A DNA stretch of 64,000 bases, from NCBI GenBank assembly GCA_030019395.1, contig JASEES010000047.1, forward strand, positions 1 to 64,000, given 5' to 3'. This stretch comes from Methanolinea sp. Its GTDB lineage: Archaea; Halobacteriota; Methanomicrobia; Methanomicrobiales; Methanospirillaceae. The notes under the pieces were generated by a model. It did no database searches. It was not told where the DNA came from and worked only from the letters and a program-made list of their open reading frames with translations. A program made the position numbers and the translations under genes. The stretch's first letter is position 1; every line of letters begins with the position of its first letter. Of the stretch, positions 34,254 through 43,922 are shown one piece after another.

Positions 34254-35369
34254 TTAATCTTTCTTCCTCCTGGTTTTCAGGACGAAGATCCCCAAAAATC
34301 CTGATAAGCAGACGGTCACGAGGAGAGAAAACGTCCCGGGACCTGTGCTCCGCGTGGGAGTCTGTGTGGGGAGGGGCTGGAGGGCTGCAAAGATTCGGAT
34401 ATCCTGCCCGGCCATCACGTTTCCGGACGTTGAGAACGGGGAATACCCATCCAGCCGGACTTCCACGGTGTAATTCCCGGGAGAGACGTCATTGACCGAG
34501 AGCGGCGTCACTCCGGCATACGCAGAATTGATAAAGACATCGGCGCCGGCAGGGTTGGAGGTTATCTCTGCGCTCGCGATTCCCTCGTTGCTTCCGGCAA
34601 GTGGCGCCATTACCTGCAGAACCCCGCCGGGCTCGACAGACACTGTCGTTTGAAAGTCCAGGTATCCCGGTTTCCTGACGACCAGCGTGTACTGCCCGGG
34701 AGAGAGATCATTGATATCGAGGAGGTCATCAGGAGTCGTGGAACCCCTGTAGTCTCCGTTGATGAAGACTGCTGCACCGGGTGGCGCCGATGCGACGAGG
34801 ATATCACCTGTCGGGGGGCTGATTTCCGGGTCGAGCCTTGCAGAGACAGGGGTGATCGTCCCTCCTGTTACAGTTACCGACTTTTCCCACGCCAGATAGC
34901 CCGCTTCGGTTATCCTGACCGTGTGCGCTCCCGGTGCGAGATTTCCGACCACCTGATCCGTCTTTCCCATGTACCTGTCATCGACATAGAGTGATGCGCC
35001 ACGCGGATCCGAACTGATCGAGAGGCCGCCCGGGTTTGAAACCGGGTCGAGGGTAACGATGACATTCTCGGTTGACCCGGCCGTGACCTTCACGTTCGCA
35101 TACCTGGGAAAAAAGCCCTGCCGGGAGATCTTTACGACGTGCATGCCGGGCTCGACGCCGGTAAATGTCCCCGGCGTCAAGAGGGATCCCGCACCCCCGT
35201 CGAGGATGGCAGATGCACCGGCCGGCGTCGAAGCAACGTATATGCTGCCTGTCTGGGAGAACCCTTTTCCGGTCTCGATCGATGCCTGGATAGTCATTTC
35301 AGCCATTGCAGTACTGGAGATCAGCGCCGCCAGGACAACCATTGCAAGGAGAATCCTCTGTGAGAACAT
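34254..35369 (-). CDS. PEGA-repeat surface protein
   Basis: 371 residues: signal peptide (ILLAMVVLAALISSTAMA), four PEGA-type repeats (starts near 40, 110, 185, 265; each with a GS..V.S.P.GA.v.ldg core, for example VASAPPGAAVFINGDYRG, and ending YT...R..GY), a Thr/Pro linker, and a C-terminal membrane helix ending KTRRKKD. PEGA repeats are small beta domains of S-layer-like surface proteins. ATG 35369 follows AAAAGGAC. The cell-surface location is inference from signal and anchor. Confidence 0.85.
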   Translation of the reverse strand: MFSQRILLAMVVLAALISSTAMAEMTIQASIETGKGFSQTGSIYVASTPAGASAILDGGAGSLLTPGTFTGVEPGMHVVKISRQGFFPRYANVKVTAGSTENVIVTLDPVSNPGGLSISSDPRGASLYVDDRYMGKTDQVVGNLAPGAHTVRITEAGYLAWEKSVTVTGGTITPVSARLDPEISPPTGDILVASAPPGAAVFINGDYRGSTTPDDLLDINDLSPGQYTLVVRKPGYLDFQTTVSVEPGGVLQVMAPLAGSNEGIASAEITSNPAGADVFINSAYAGVTPLSVNDVSPGNYTVEVRLDGYSPFSTSGNVMAGQDIRIFAALQPLPTQTPTRSTGPGTFSLLVTVCLSGFLGIFVLKTRRKKD

Positions 35370-35457
35370 GTCCTTTTGCTCCGTGCAGGAATCTCCCGGC
35401 ATGTATAAAAAACCCTGCGTGGGATGCAGCCCGGGAAAAAGGGGATGGGACTTTTCC

Positions 35458-36207
35458 TCAATACCCGCTTGCGTAGTAGTACCCGTTCTCCTGCCTGACC
35501 GTGACGGGTACACCGAAGAGATCCTGAAGGTTCCTGTCGGTCAGGACATCCTCTTTCCTGCCGTCCATCCTGATTCGACCATCCTTCATGAGGATGACGC
35601 GGGATATCTCGGGGATGATGTCGTGGAGGGAGTGGGTGACCATGATGATCCCGACACCCGACCGGGCGATGTCACGGATCACTTTCCTGAATGCGTGGAG
35701 TGCGGCGAGGTCGAGGCTGTTCGTGGGCTCGTCGAGGATGAGTGTGCGGGGACCGTGGACGAGTGCCCTTGCTATCAGGAACCGCCGGGCTTCCCCGGTT
35801 GACAGGGTGTCCATCGGTCGCCCGGCGAGCCGATCGATCCCAAGGAAGCGCATGGTATTCTCCGCCCGTTCTTCCATCTCCGGGGTCACATGGTGGTGGA
35901 AGAGGCCGATGCTCGAGAAGAAGCCCGATATGACTACGTCACGGCCGCAGACGCCCCGCGTATACTGCATCTGCAGGTCTGGAGAGACCACACCGAGGGA
36001 TGACCGGAGGGCAAAAACATCCCAGACCTCGCGTCCCTGGAAGCGGAAGATGACGTCGCCGGCCCCATCCAGGACAGGGTAGAGCTCCCGCGTGATTGTC
36101 TTGACCAGCGTCGACTTTCCGGAACCATTCGGACCGAGAATGGCGACATGTTCCCCCTCGCGGATCGCGAGGCTGACCCGGGAAAGCACCGGTGCGTTAC
36201 CCCGCAT
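35458..36207 (-). CDS. ABC transporter ATP-binding protein (ModF-like), N-terminus uncertain
   Basis: 249 residues from the first ATG. Walker A ILGPNGSGKST, Q-loop GVVSPDLQ, signature TLSTGEARRFLIARAL (STGE variant), Walker B TLILDEPTNSLD, H-loop VTHSLHDI. Related to cytoplasmic ModF/YjjK-like ATPases; no permease is adjacent. The fold clearly continues upstream of the ATG: 22 open codons encode FLLECANVTV, the expected first beta strand, but contain no ATG, GTG or TTG. The true start may be a non-standard codon near 36265 behind AGGTGAG, or the N-terminus may be damaged. Confidence 0.8.
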   Translation of the reverse strand: MRGNAPVLSRVSLAIREGEHVAILGPNGSGKSTLVKTITRELYPVLDGAGDVIFRFQGREVWDVFALRSSLGVVSPDLQMQYTRGVCGRDVVISGFFSSIGLFHHHVTPEMEERAENTMRFLGIDRLAGRPMDTLSTGEARRFLIARALVHGPRTLILDEPTNSLDLAALHAFRKVIRDIARSGVGIIMVTHSLHDIIPEISRVILMKDGRIRMDGRKEDVLTDRNLQDLFGVPVTVRQENGYYYASGY

Positions 36208-36453
36208 GACTGTTACGTTGGCACATTCGAGGAGGAATGGACGGGAAGGCGTACTGTTCCGGTTCGTGGTCGCTCACCTTTTATGCGAAGTTTGGTACCG
36301 GGGATCGGGTACGTCTGCCCCGGCGGAAGGTGATGAATTATTCTCTTTCCCTGCACATGAGGGTAGTGGCTGTCCCTTAATGCGGAATCTCCTTAACCGG
36401 TCCGTTTCCCGGGCAGACAGGTAAATAGCCCCTGCAGCGAAACGATCCTGTCG

Positions 36454-37647
36454 ATGGATCAAAAAGTCCCCGGAACCGAACTGGCAGACCGGATGCGCAG
36501 GTTCCGCGAGCGGATGGACCGGATGCAGCCTGACTGGGAAATGGCCGTCTTTTTCGGAAAGATCAACCTGTATTACCTGACGGGAACGATTCAGGACGGG
36601 ATGCTCATTGTACCCAGGGACGGCCCCGAGGAGTTCTGGGTGAGAAGGAGTTTTGCGCGCGCATGTATCGAGTCGGACTTTCCCGTTATCAGGCAGATGG
36701 CATCATTCCGCGATGCAGGGAAAGGCATCGCCCGTGTGCCTGAAACGGTCCACATCGAGACGGGAATCGTTCCTGTCGGTCTCTGGGAACTTTTCAGGAA
36801 ACATTTTCCTGTCCGCGCCGCGGGAAGCCTTGACGCCGAGGTGGCAATGACAAGGGCGAAAAAGAGCCCCTATGAAATCGCCCTCCTCCGGAGGGCCGGA
36901 GAGATCCACAGGACCGTCCTCGAAAACGATGTCCCCGGTATCCTGCGGGAGGGGATGAGTGAAGCCGCGTTTGCATCCGCTGTCTACGAACGCATGGTCT
37001 CCCTCGGCCACCAGGGGATTGTCCGTTTCGGCAGTTTCAATACCGAGATCGAGGTGGGTCAGGTGGCATTCGGGGAGAATTCCCTGTATCCTACGTATTT
37101 CAACGGGCCCGGCGGTTGCCGCGGGATGGGGCCGGCGGCACCGGTGCTCGGAGACCCGGAACGGACACTGAAACGGGGGGATCTCGTCTTCGTTGACAAT
37201 GCCTGCATGGTGGGCGGCTACCAGACGGACAAGACCATGAACTACGTCTTTTGTGGCAGCATTCCCCGGGAGGCTGAAGAGATGCATGACAGGTGCGTTG
37301 CGCTCATGGAGGAGATGGCATCGATGCTCGTCCCGGGGGCTGTCCCCTCGACGATCTACGCATCCATCATGGGGAGCCAGGATCCGGGTTTTCTCGAACA
37401 TTTCATGGGACATGCCGAACCGAAGGTCCGGTTCCTGGGTCACGGCGTCGGTCTCGTGGTCGACGAACCACCCGTTATCGCCATGGGTTTTGATGAACCG
37501 CTCGAAGAGGGGATGACGATTGCTCTCGAACCAAAATACGCGGTTCCGGGCCTCGGGCTGGTCGGAATAGAGAACACGTACCTCGTCACATGCCGCGGCG
37601 GAGAGAGCATCACAGGCAGTCATCCCGGGCTGATCCCCGTTTCCTGA
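36454..37647 (+). CDS. M24-family metallopeptidase (Xaa-Pro aminopeptidase-like)
   Basis: 397 residues: creatinase-type N-terminal domain (MAVFFGKINLYYLTGTIQDGMLIV) and a pita-bread catalytic domain. All five metal ligands are seen: D in VFVDNACMVGG, D in YQTDKTM, H in LGHGVGLVVDEPP, E in TIALEPKYAV and E in VGIENTYLV. The insertion NGPGGCRGMGPAAPVLGDPE is typical of the archaeal branch. Likely removes N-terminal residues ahead of proline, or acts on a related substrate. Confidence 0.9.
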   Translation: MDQKVPGTELADRMRRFRERMDRMQPDWEMAVFFGKINLYYLTGTIQDGMLIVPRDGPEEFWVRRSFARACIESDFPVIRQMASFRDAGKGIARVPETVHIETGIVPVGLWELFRKHFPVRAAGSLDAEVAMTRAKKSPYEIALLRRAGEIHRTVLENDVPGILREGMSEAAFASAVYERMVSLGHQGIVRFGSFNTEIEVGQVAFGENSLYPTYFNGPGGCRGMGPAAPVLGDPERTLKRGDLVFVDNACMVGGYQTDKTMNYVFCGSIPREAEEMHDRCVALMEEMASMLVPGAVPSTIYASIMGSQDPGFLEHFMGHAEPKVRFLGHGVGLVVDEPPVIAMGFDEPLEEGMTIALEPKYAVPGLGLVGIENTYLVTCRGGESITGSHPGLIPVS

Positions 37648-37720
37648 CGCCCTCCTCCATTCCTTCCGCGGATTCCCGGTAACCCCTGCTCCCGTTCCGG
37701 TACCGTTCAAACCAGTAATT

Positions 37721-37728
37721 TTTATATA
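37721..37728 (+). promoter_or_regulatory. TATA-like promoter of the second S-layer/ABC module
   Basis: TTTATATA in an AT-rich island. Transcription would begin about 37748, giving a 44-base leader that contains GGGAGG at 37776-37781, 10 bases ahead of the ATG at 37792. An 8-base palindrome CACATGTG lies at 37751-37758. Confidence 0.5.
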
Positions 37729-37791
37729 ACAATATGTAAAATATATTTGACACATGTGCGGGAAACGGAAAACCCGGGAGGAATAAACAGG

Positions 37792-39072
37792 ATGATATTT
37801 CAGGATATGACTGGCATCCGCCGTTCCAGATGCCTGCTCGTGGCGGTGATCCTTTTACTCATTGCAGGAGCTGCGGCTGCAGCAACGACGGCAGAGAAGG
37901 CAGCATCGTACGTGGGGGTGACATCTGTCTCGATCGAACCCGGTGTCCTGATGCAGGACGATACGGGGACGATAGTCATTGAAATAAAGAACAGCGGTTC
38001 GGATCCTGTATCGATTGCCCGGGCAGAGATCCTCTCCAGTGATATTGAAGTACTCAATTACCAGACATACGACTCGGTCGGGGCAATCGGTCCCGGAAAC
38101 ACGATGAAATTCACGTTCCACGTCCGGGCCGGCGTCAGGGACGGAGTCTATTTCCCGATGTTCTACCTGGATTTCACGGATGCGGGGAGTCTCCGTTACC
38201 CGATAGCACTCGAAGTCGAGTCTTCACCCGTATCTGTCAGCGTGGTCGATGCACCGGGTTCCTTTTCACCCGGGACAAAGAACAAGGTCGTATTATCCGT
38301 GAACAACCCACGGAAAAATACCGTCAACAGCGTGACCGTGACGCCGGGCGGAGACGGCATCAGGACCACGCAGGGGAGTGTTTTCATCGGGACGCTCGCC
38401 GCTGACGAGGCAAAAAGCGTGACCTTCGAGGTCTGGGCCGAGAAGGAGACGGCACTTGCATTTGATGTATCGTACCGGAACGGTCTCAACACCCACCATT
38501 CCGTCATCACCATCCCGGTTACCATCGGGGGCCGGGAGACTGCAGCAGAACTCGTTGTGAACAACGTGGAGGTGACCCGGAATGGCCTCCTGGTCACGAT
38601 CGGTGGTGATGTGACAAACGCGGGCCTCGAAGACGCCAAGGCAGTCAAGGTGACAGTCGGGAGCCCTGCAACCCCCACTGACCCAAACCCCGTATACGTG
38701 ATCGGATCGCTCGAGCCGGATGACTTCTCCAGTTTCGAGGTGACCTGCACGGTGCGGGGAGATGATTCCGTGCCCCTGGTCATCCAGTACCGCGATACCG
38801 AGGGAAATTTGTTTGAAAAAACGATACCCGTTTCGATCCGGGCGGGTGCTGGGGGGTCATCGGGAACCGGAAACCCGGCAGGAATCACCCAGGGTTCATC
38901 CCCGGTCCAGCGCAGGCCGGGGGGGTTATTCGGGTTTGGCAACGGTGTCGGGAAAATACCCGTGACCGAGATTGCGGTCATCATCGTTGTCGCGGTTCTG
39001 GTCATCGTTGCATGGCGGAAGGGATACCTGGCATCCGTGGCAGAGATTATCCGGAAGCGCAGGCAGGGATGA
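37792..39072 (+). CDS. Secreted S-layer-like (COG1361) protein, second copy
   Basis: 426 residues: signal peptide (CLLVAVILLLIAGAAAAA), three CARDB/Ig-like domains, a Ser/Gly/Pro linker and a C-terminal membrane helix (VIIVVAVLVIVAWRKGYL) with basic tail. It aligns with the protein at 3899-5050 over most of its length (GYLRYPVKL here GSLRYPIAL; LQPDDFSGFEVTF here LEPDDFSSFEVTC). ATG 37792 is preceded by GGGAGG. First gene of a three-gene operon with ATPase (6 bases on) and permease. Confidence 0.78.
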   Translation: MIFQDMTGIRRSRCLLVAVILLLIAGAAAAATTAEKAASYVGVTSVSIEPGVLMQDDTGTIVIEIKNSGSDPVSIARAEILSSDIEVLNYQTYDSVGAIGPGNTMKFTFHVRAGVRDGVYFPMFYLDFTDAGSLRYPIALEVESSPVSVSVVDAPGSFSPGTKNKVVLSVNNPRKNTVNSVTVTPGGDGIRTTQGSVFIGTLAADEAKSVTFEVWAEKETALAFDVSYRNGLNTHHSVITIPVTIGGRETAAELVVNNVEVTRNGLLVTIGGDVTNAGLEDAKAVKVTVGSPATPTDPNPVYVIGSLEPDDFSSFEVTCTVRGDDSVPLVIQYRDTEGNLFEKTIPVSIRAGAGGSSGTGNPAGITQGSSPVQRRPGGLFGFGNGVGKIPVTEIAVIIVVAVLVIVAWRKGYLASVAEIIRKRRQG

Positions 39073-39078
39073 AGGACC

Positions 39079-39753
39079 GTGCCGGGAGATTCGATCATTG
39101 AGTTGTGCGGGGTGACAAAAATCTATTCCCTGCCGGCTGGGGACGTCGTTGCCCTGGACCGCGTCTCGTTGACGATCGAAAACGGCGAGTTCGTTGCAAT
39201 CATGGGGCCCTCCGGTTCGGGAAAGACGACGCTTTTGAACCAGCTCGGGTGCCTCGATCGGCCGACCTCGGGGGATCTCTTCATCAACGGCAGGAACACG
39301 AGGGAGATGAACGACAGGGAGCTGACAAGCCTCCGGTTGAACACGATAGGTTACATCTTCCAGCGTTTCAACCTCATCCCGCTCCTTTCGGCATACGAGA
39401 ACGTCGAGTTCCCCTACCTGATGAAGCACAGGAGACCGGATTCTTCGGGTCGCGTTGGAGAACTCCTCGCGCAGGTGGGGATCGACAGGGCTATGGCAAC
39501 CCATAAGCCGCCGGAACTATCCGGGGGCCAGCAACAGAGGGTGGCTATTGCCCGCGCCCTCGTCAACGATCCGCACATTCTCCTCTGCGACGAGCCGACC
39601 GGAAATCTCGACTCGGTCACGGGGCAGCAGATCATGGAGATGCTGACCGACCTCAACAGGAAGGGGAGGACGATCGTCATCGTCACGCACGATCCGGGAG
39701 TCGCCCGGTATGCGCAGCGGATCGTCACGGTCCGTGACGGGAGGGTGGCATGA
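39079..39753 (+). CDS. ABC transporter ATP-binding protein, LolD/MacB type, second copy
   Basis: 224 residues, GTG start. Walker [11 protein letters not shown]-loop [10 protein letters not shown], signature [15 protein letters not shown], Walker [14 protein letters not shown]-loop [10 protein letters not shown]. Near the N-terminus [14 protein letters not shown] is identical to the paralogue at 5047, which supports duplication of the whole module. Stop overlaps the permease ATG. Confidence 0.93.
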   Translation: MPGDSIIELCGVTKIYSLPAGDVVALDRVSLTIENGEFVAIMGPSGSGKTTLLNQLGCLDRPTSGDLFINGRNTREMNDRELTSLRLNTIGYIFQRFNLIPLLSAYENVEFPYLMKHRRPDSSGRVGELLAQVGIDRAMATHKPPELSGGQQQRVAIARALVNDPHILLCDEPTGNLDSVTGQQIMEMLTDLNRKGRTIVIVTHDPGVARYAQRIVTVRDGRVA

Positions 39754-40943
39754 AGGATATCATCCTGCAGCTCGCCCTCCGGAGCATACGGATCCATTTC
39801 CTCCGCTCCGTGCTTGCAGCGCTCGGTATCGTGATCGGGGTCGTTGCCATCTCCTCCATGGGGATGATGGGTGCAAACATGACACTCTCGGTGACCGAGG
39901 AACTCTCCAAGATGGCCAACATCGTTGTCATCACGGCAGCGTCCGGATCCGAAGGAGGGCCCGGCGGGTTTGGCGGCGGGAGCGACGAGAAGATATCAGA
40001 GGAGGATTTCCAGGAGATCCAGAAGATTGCAGAAAAGTACGGCCTCGTGTATGTGGTTTACCGGGAATCGGATCGCATCAAGGTCGGAGACAGGGAGGGA
40101 CGGTCCACTATTTACGGCCTCGACGAGGACGTCATGCGCCGCATATTCACACTGTCAGATGGTGCATTTCCGAAAAGCACCAGTTCCGTGATCGTCGGGC
40201 CAACCCTTGCCGGGAGGTACGATCTGAAAGTCGGGAGCCGGATCAGGATCGGGGACGAGGACAAGGGGGCTACCACCACGGTGAAGGTTGTCGGCATCCT
40301 CGAAGAGAGGGGCATGTCAAACGACATCAACTCCGATATGGCGATCATCGGCAGCGAGAAGCTTTTCACGGGGATATACGGGAACGAGGGGGAGTACAAT
40401 CAGGTTAACCTCATCCTCAACGATATCAACGACTCCCAGAAAGCCAGGACCGAGATCCTCGAGAAGATGAACAGGAAAAAGACGAGAGTAAACGTCCAGG
40501 ACAGCAGCCGGATGCTTGAGAGCATCACGTCGACGCTGGGGACGATGACAACCTTCGTGATGGCAATTGCGGGGATCTCCCTTCTCGTTGCCGCCACCTC
40601 GATCTTTAACGTGATGATGATGTCTGTGACCGAGCGGGTCAGGGAGATCGGTATCATGCGGAGCATCGGGGCCCAGAAATCCGAGATACGGCGGATGTTC
40701 CTCTACGAGAGCGTCGTTCTCGGTCTCGTCGGGGCAGGTATAGGGGCGGTCCTAGCCCTCGGGATAGGCTGGGTCGTTGTCCTCGCGATGGTGGGGAGTA
40801 CAGACTACTTTTTCCTGCCCGAAAGCCTCGTTTATATCCCCTTCGCCATGCTGGTCGGCATCGCGGTATGCATCCTATCGGGCGTCTATCCGGCGTGGAG
40901 GGCAGCAGATCTCGACCCGGTCGAAGCATTGAGGGCGGAATGA
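39750..40943 (+). CDS. ABC transporter permease, MacB/FtsX family, second copy
   Basis: 397 residues: helix near 20-42 ([21 protein letters not shown]), extracytoplasmic domain about 45-262 with a Gly-rich insert ([17 protein letters not shown]), three C-terminal helices and the terminal [18 protein letters not shown]. Start overlaps the ATPase stop (ATGA). Paralogue of 5808-6974. Substrate unknown; the extracytoplasmic partner is probably the S-layer-like protein two genes upstream. Confidence 0.9.
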   Translation: MKDIILQLALRSIRIHFLRSVLAALGIVIGVVAISSMGMMGANMTLSVTEELSKMANIVVITAASGSEGGPGGFGGGSDEKISEEDFQEIQKIAEKYGLVYVVYRESDRIKVGDREGRSTIYGLDEDVMRRIFTLSDGAFPKSTSSVIVGPTLAGRYDLKVGSRIRIGDEDKGATTTVKVVGILEERGMSNDINSDMAIIGSEKLFTGIYGNEGEYNQVNLILNDINDSQKARTEILEKMNRKKTRVNVQDSSRMLESITSTLGTMTTFVMAIAGISLLVAATSIFNVMMMSVTERVREIGIMRSIGAQKSEIRRMFLYESVVLGLVGAGIGAVLALGIGWVVVLAMVGSTDYFFLPESLVYIPFAMLVGIAVCILSGVYPAWRAADLDPVEALRAE

Positions 40944-41482
40944 ATTGAATGGTGACTCAAGGATGGGAATCAAAGAAAGTGCCCGGGATGAGAAAATGGT
41001 CATCATCGCATCGTTGTGCATCGGGATTTGCACTCCTTTCGGGTGGTGCAACAGGGGAAAAAGCGGTGACAGGAAGTTCCGTGACCACGCAACCATCACC
41101 CGACCGCTGACACAGGGATGCACTGTCCCCGGCACTCAACGGGATGCCGATGGACAATCCCCCGGCCCGGGCACACCGCCCGCTTTATGGAACATGACAA
41201 AAGGACAGTGACCGGAGGGCAACGTTCCGGGCCACCCGGAGGGATGAACATGCCATCCCCGGAACCCGGACGGGAACCTGGCAGAATGGTTATCCCGGCA
41301 ACGGCGGATCTGAAAACGATTTCCGAATGACATCCGTGCAGGGTAGACCCGGTTCTTCCCGGTTCGGTTGCCAAAGCGATGACGAATAGAGATCGTATCC
41401 CGCTGATACCTATGTTCCCCGCAAAAACTAAAGCCAAGCCGGAGTGATACTCTCTCAACGTAGCTCTTCTGGAGGTCACCCC
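40944..41482. other. 539-base intergenic gap with no supported gene
   Basis: Several short open frames exist on both strands, none with codon use or motifs to support them. Bases 40991-41110 encode a 39-codon frame rich in Ser and Thr that might be a decayed or fortuitous remnant. No tRNA-like cloverleaf, repeat or strong AT-rich promoter is apparent, apart from GGAGGT at 41471 that serves the next gene. Confidence 0.4.
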
Positions 41483-43453
41483 GTGGAATTTATCCCAGCA
41501 GTGTCTGTCCTCATCCTGATATCCCTCGTCTTCATCTTCATCGCACAGAAATTCCGGTTACCGAGTGTCGTCAGCTTCCTCGTCATCGGGATGCTGGTCG
41601 GGCCGTTTGGCCTTGCGATTATCAGGGATCAGGAGGTGATCTCATCCTTCGGGGAGATCGGGATCATTCTCCTCCTCTTCACGATCGGTCTTGAACTCTC
41701 CTTTGAGGACATCGCCCGGTTCTGGAAGGTCATCTTCGTCGGCGGCTTCATGCAGGTCTGCACAACGATCATCGTTATCACCTCGATCACGGCAGTCCTC
41801 GGTTTTCCCTTCAACGAGGCAGTGTTTTTTGGCTTCCTCGTCTCCCTCTCGAGTACGGCCATCGTCATGAGGGTCCTGCAGGAAAGGGGGTCCGTCGAGA
41901 CACTCGAGGGAACAACGCTCCTTGGCATCCTGATATTCCAGGATCTGGCAATCATCCCGATGATCCTCATCACCCCGCTCCTGATAGGGCAGACCGGACC
42001 TTCCTACGAGCAGCTTCCCCTCGGCATTGCAAAAGTCATCCTGATCATCACCCTGATCATCGTCGCGTCGATATGGCTCATTCCTGCACTGCTCGACCGC
42101 GTATCGAGGGAGAGGAACCGCGAACTCTTCCTCTTAACCATCGCCGGGATATGCTTTACCGTCGCGTACCTCACGAATGCAGCCGGACTCTCGCTCTCGC
42201 TCGGGGCATTCATCGCAGGACTCGTCATCGGGGAGTCCGAGTATTCCGTCGATGCCCTGAGCGACATCCTCCCGTTCCGCGACCTTTTTGCCGGTATCTT
42301 CTTCCTCTCCATCGGGATGCTCCTCGACACGAGGGTGGTCCTCACGTACTTCCCCATCGTCATTTTGGTTATCATTACGATCCTCGGGGTCAAGTTCCTG
42401 ACCGGGTGGCTGTCCGTGGCATCGATGGGACTGCCCCCGCGGGTCGCAATCCTTGCAGGTTTTTCACTCTGCCAGATAGGCGAGTTCTCCTTCGTCCTCG
42501 CCAGTTCGGGACTGCAATCACAACTCATCTCGATCGCGACCTACCAGATCTTCCTCTCGGGCGCAATCGTGACGATGGCTGCAACCCCCTTCCTCATGGG
42601 AGCCGCGCAACCGGTTACAGACCTCATTTACCACAGGGTACCCGTCCGGGTTAAGGACAGGGAAAAACCGGGGGAAGAATTAAAGCGGGAAGTATCCGGG
42701 CACGTCGTCATTGCAGGGTTCGGGACAGCGGGCGCAGCCGTTGCGAGGGCAGCCGAGATAGCCGGGATGCAGTGCCATGTCATCGACCTCGATCCCGATG
42801 CCGCACGGAGGGAGAAGGAAAAAGGAATTCTCTTCACCATAGGGGATGCAAAGAAGGACGAAATCCTCACCCATGCGGGCATCGGGCGTGCCGCCATCCT
42901 CTTCGTGACGGTCCTCCCGGCGAAGCAGGCAGAGATCATCGTCAGGAGAGCACGGCGGCTCGCCCCCGGGCTTCCCATTGTTGCCCTGGGCGGATCACCC
43001 GGTGACATTCCCGTTCTCTTTTCAGCGGGTGCCGACGAGGTAATTTCCATCGAGTACGAGGGGGCTCTCCGGCTGTTTGCACGGGCACTTGCACGCTTCG
43101 GCCTTTCCGAAGACGAGGTCGACCCTCTCCTCTCCCGCATCCGTGCCCATACCTACCGGGGTATCACACCACGGTCATCGGAAGGCCTTCCGCTTGGAAA
43201 GATCGAAAGAAGGCTCGAAGAACACCACATTTTCAGTGTCCCGGCCGGGAAGGGAACGCAGATGGCGGGAAAGACTGTCGGCGAGCTCGATGCGCTCCTG
43301 CCACCAGACGTTTCACTTGTCGCCATCAGGCGGGGGGGCAGGACTCTTGCAGAAGTGAAAGGGGATTTCGTGCTTGAGGAAGGAGATACTCTCCTCTTTT
43401 CCGGGACGCCGGGCAGGGCCGGAGAGGTCGCATTTCTCGTGTCAGGAGAATAA
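41483..43453 (+). CDS. CPA2-family K+/H+ or Na+/H+ antiporter with TrkA-N and TrkA-C domains
   Basis: 656 residues. About 12 membrane helices fill residues 1-385 (KefB/GerN-type exchanger, with LPSVVSFLVIGMLVGP and SSTAIVMRVLQERG near the ion site), a TrkA-N (RCK) domain about 400-520 (HVVIAGFGTAGAAVARAAEI, NAD(H)-binding GxGxxG) and a TrkA-C domain about 570-655. It likely moves K+ or Na+ against protons and is gated by nucleotide. The GTG start at 41483 is favoured by GGAGGT 6 bases upstream. Confidence 0.92.
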   Translation: MEFIPAVSVLILISLVFIFIAQKFRLPSVVSFLVIGMLVGPFGLAIIRDQEVISSFGEIGIILLLFTIGLELSFEDIARFWKVIFVGGFMQVCTTIIVITSITAVLGFPFNEAVFFGFLVSLSSTAIVMRVLQERGSVETLEGTTLLGILIFQDLAIIPMILITPLLIGQTGPSYEQLPLGIAKVILIITLIIVASIWLIPALLDRVSRERNRELFLLTIAGICFTVAYLTNAAGLSLSLGAFIAGLVIGESEYSVDALSDILPFRDLFAGIFFLSIGMLLDTRVVLTYFPIVILVIITILGVKFLTGWLSVASMGLPPRVAILAGFSLCQIGEFSFVLASSGLQSQLISIATYQIFLSGAIVTMAATPFLMGAAQPVTDLIYHRVPVRVKDREKPGEELKREVSGHVVIAGFGTAGAAVARAAEIAGMQCHVIDLDPDAARREKEKGILFTIGDAKKDEILTHAGIGRAAILFVTVLPAKQAEIIVRRARRLAPGLPIVALGGSPGDIPVLFSAGADEVISIEYEGALRLFARALARFGLSEDEVDPLLSRIRAHTYRGITPRSSEGLPLGKIERRLEEHHIFSVPAGKGTQMAGKTVGELDALLPPDVSLVAIRRGGRTLAEVKGDFVLEEGDTLLFSGTPGRAGEVAFLVSGE

Positions 43454-43833
43454 CGAGGAGGTTTCCCGCGGAGGTATAAAATCAGTCAGTCTTCCGGCAG
43501 GCAGCACCCTCCCCTATTTTCATCCTCACTTTCTCCCAGCTCCCTGTAGTCAGGAAGCTCTCCTCCATTGCATCCACGATGCGGGAAAAGAGGTTCATGG
43601 GAAAGGCCATCGTGAGCGTGTCGTGCGGAACGCAGGGGCGGGCCGAGGGATCGAACATTCCGAGGACAGCCCGGGGCCTCTCTTCCTTTGCCTCGAGCAG
43701 GGGATAGTGGATGATCGAGCTGCACCCCGACCCGAAGGGACAGGTGACGCCGCAGGGGTCCGGTCTCTCGAAGTTTGCGAGGGAAAAGAGGCCTGAAAGG
43801 ACTTCACCGCGTGCGAAGAAGACCACGACATCC

Positions 43834-43861
43834 GGGCAGTCCGCGTCCGAGAGGGTGTCCC
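43834..43861. repeat. 28-base direct repeat, copy 1 (within DUF169 gene)
   Basis: Perfect 28-base match to copy 2 at 43895-43922, beginning GGGCAGTCCGCG and ending GGGTGTCCC. On the minus strand it encodes DTLSDADCP. The two copies are separated by 33 bases of unique sequence, so the insertion is 61 bases and shifts the frame. Confidence 0.95.
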
Positions 43862-43894
43862 GAAGTCCCGGATCCTGTCGGTTCCGGATAATAT

Positions 43895-43922
43895 GGGCAG
43901 TCCGCGTCCGAGAGGGTGTCCC
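43895..43922. repeat. 28-base direct repeat, copy 2 (within DUF169 gene)
   Basis: Second perfect copy of the segment at 43834-43861. In the minus-strand reading direction this copy is met first and is in the correct frame; the other is reached out of frame. Confidence 0.95.

Noticed and set aside
36454-37647. Creatinase or true methionine aminopeptidase
   Set aside because: The M24 ligands fit any pita-bread enzyme, but length and N-terminal domain fit Xaa-Pro aminopeptidase-like proteins better than methionine aminopeptidase; creatinase-specific residues are not visible.
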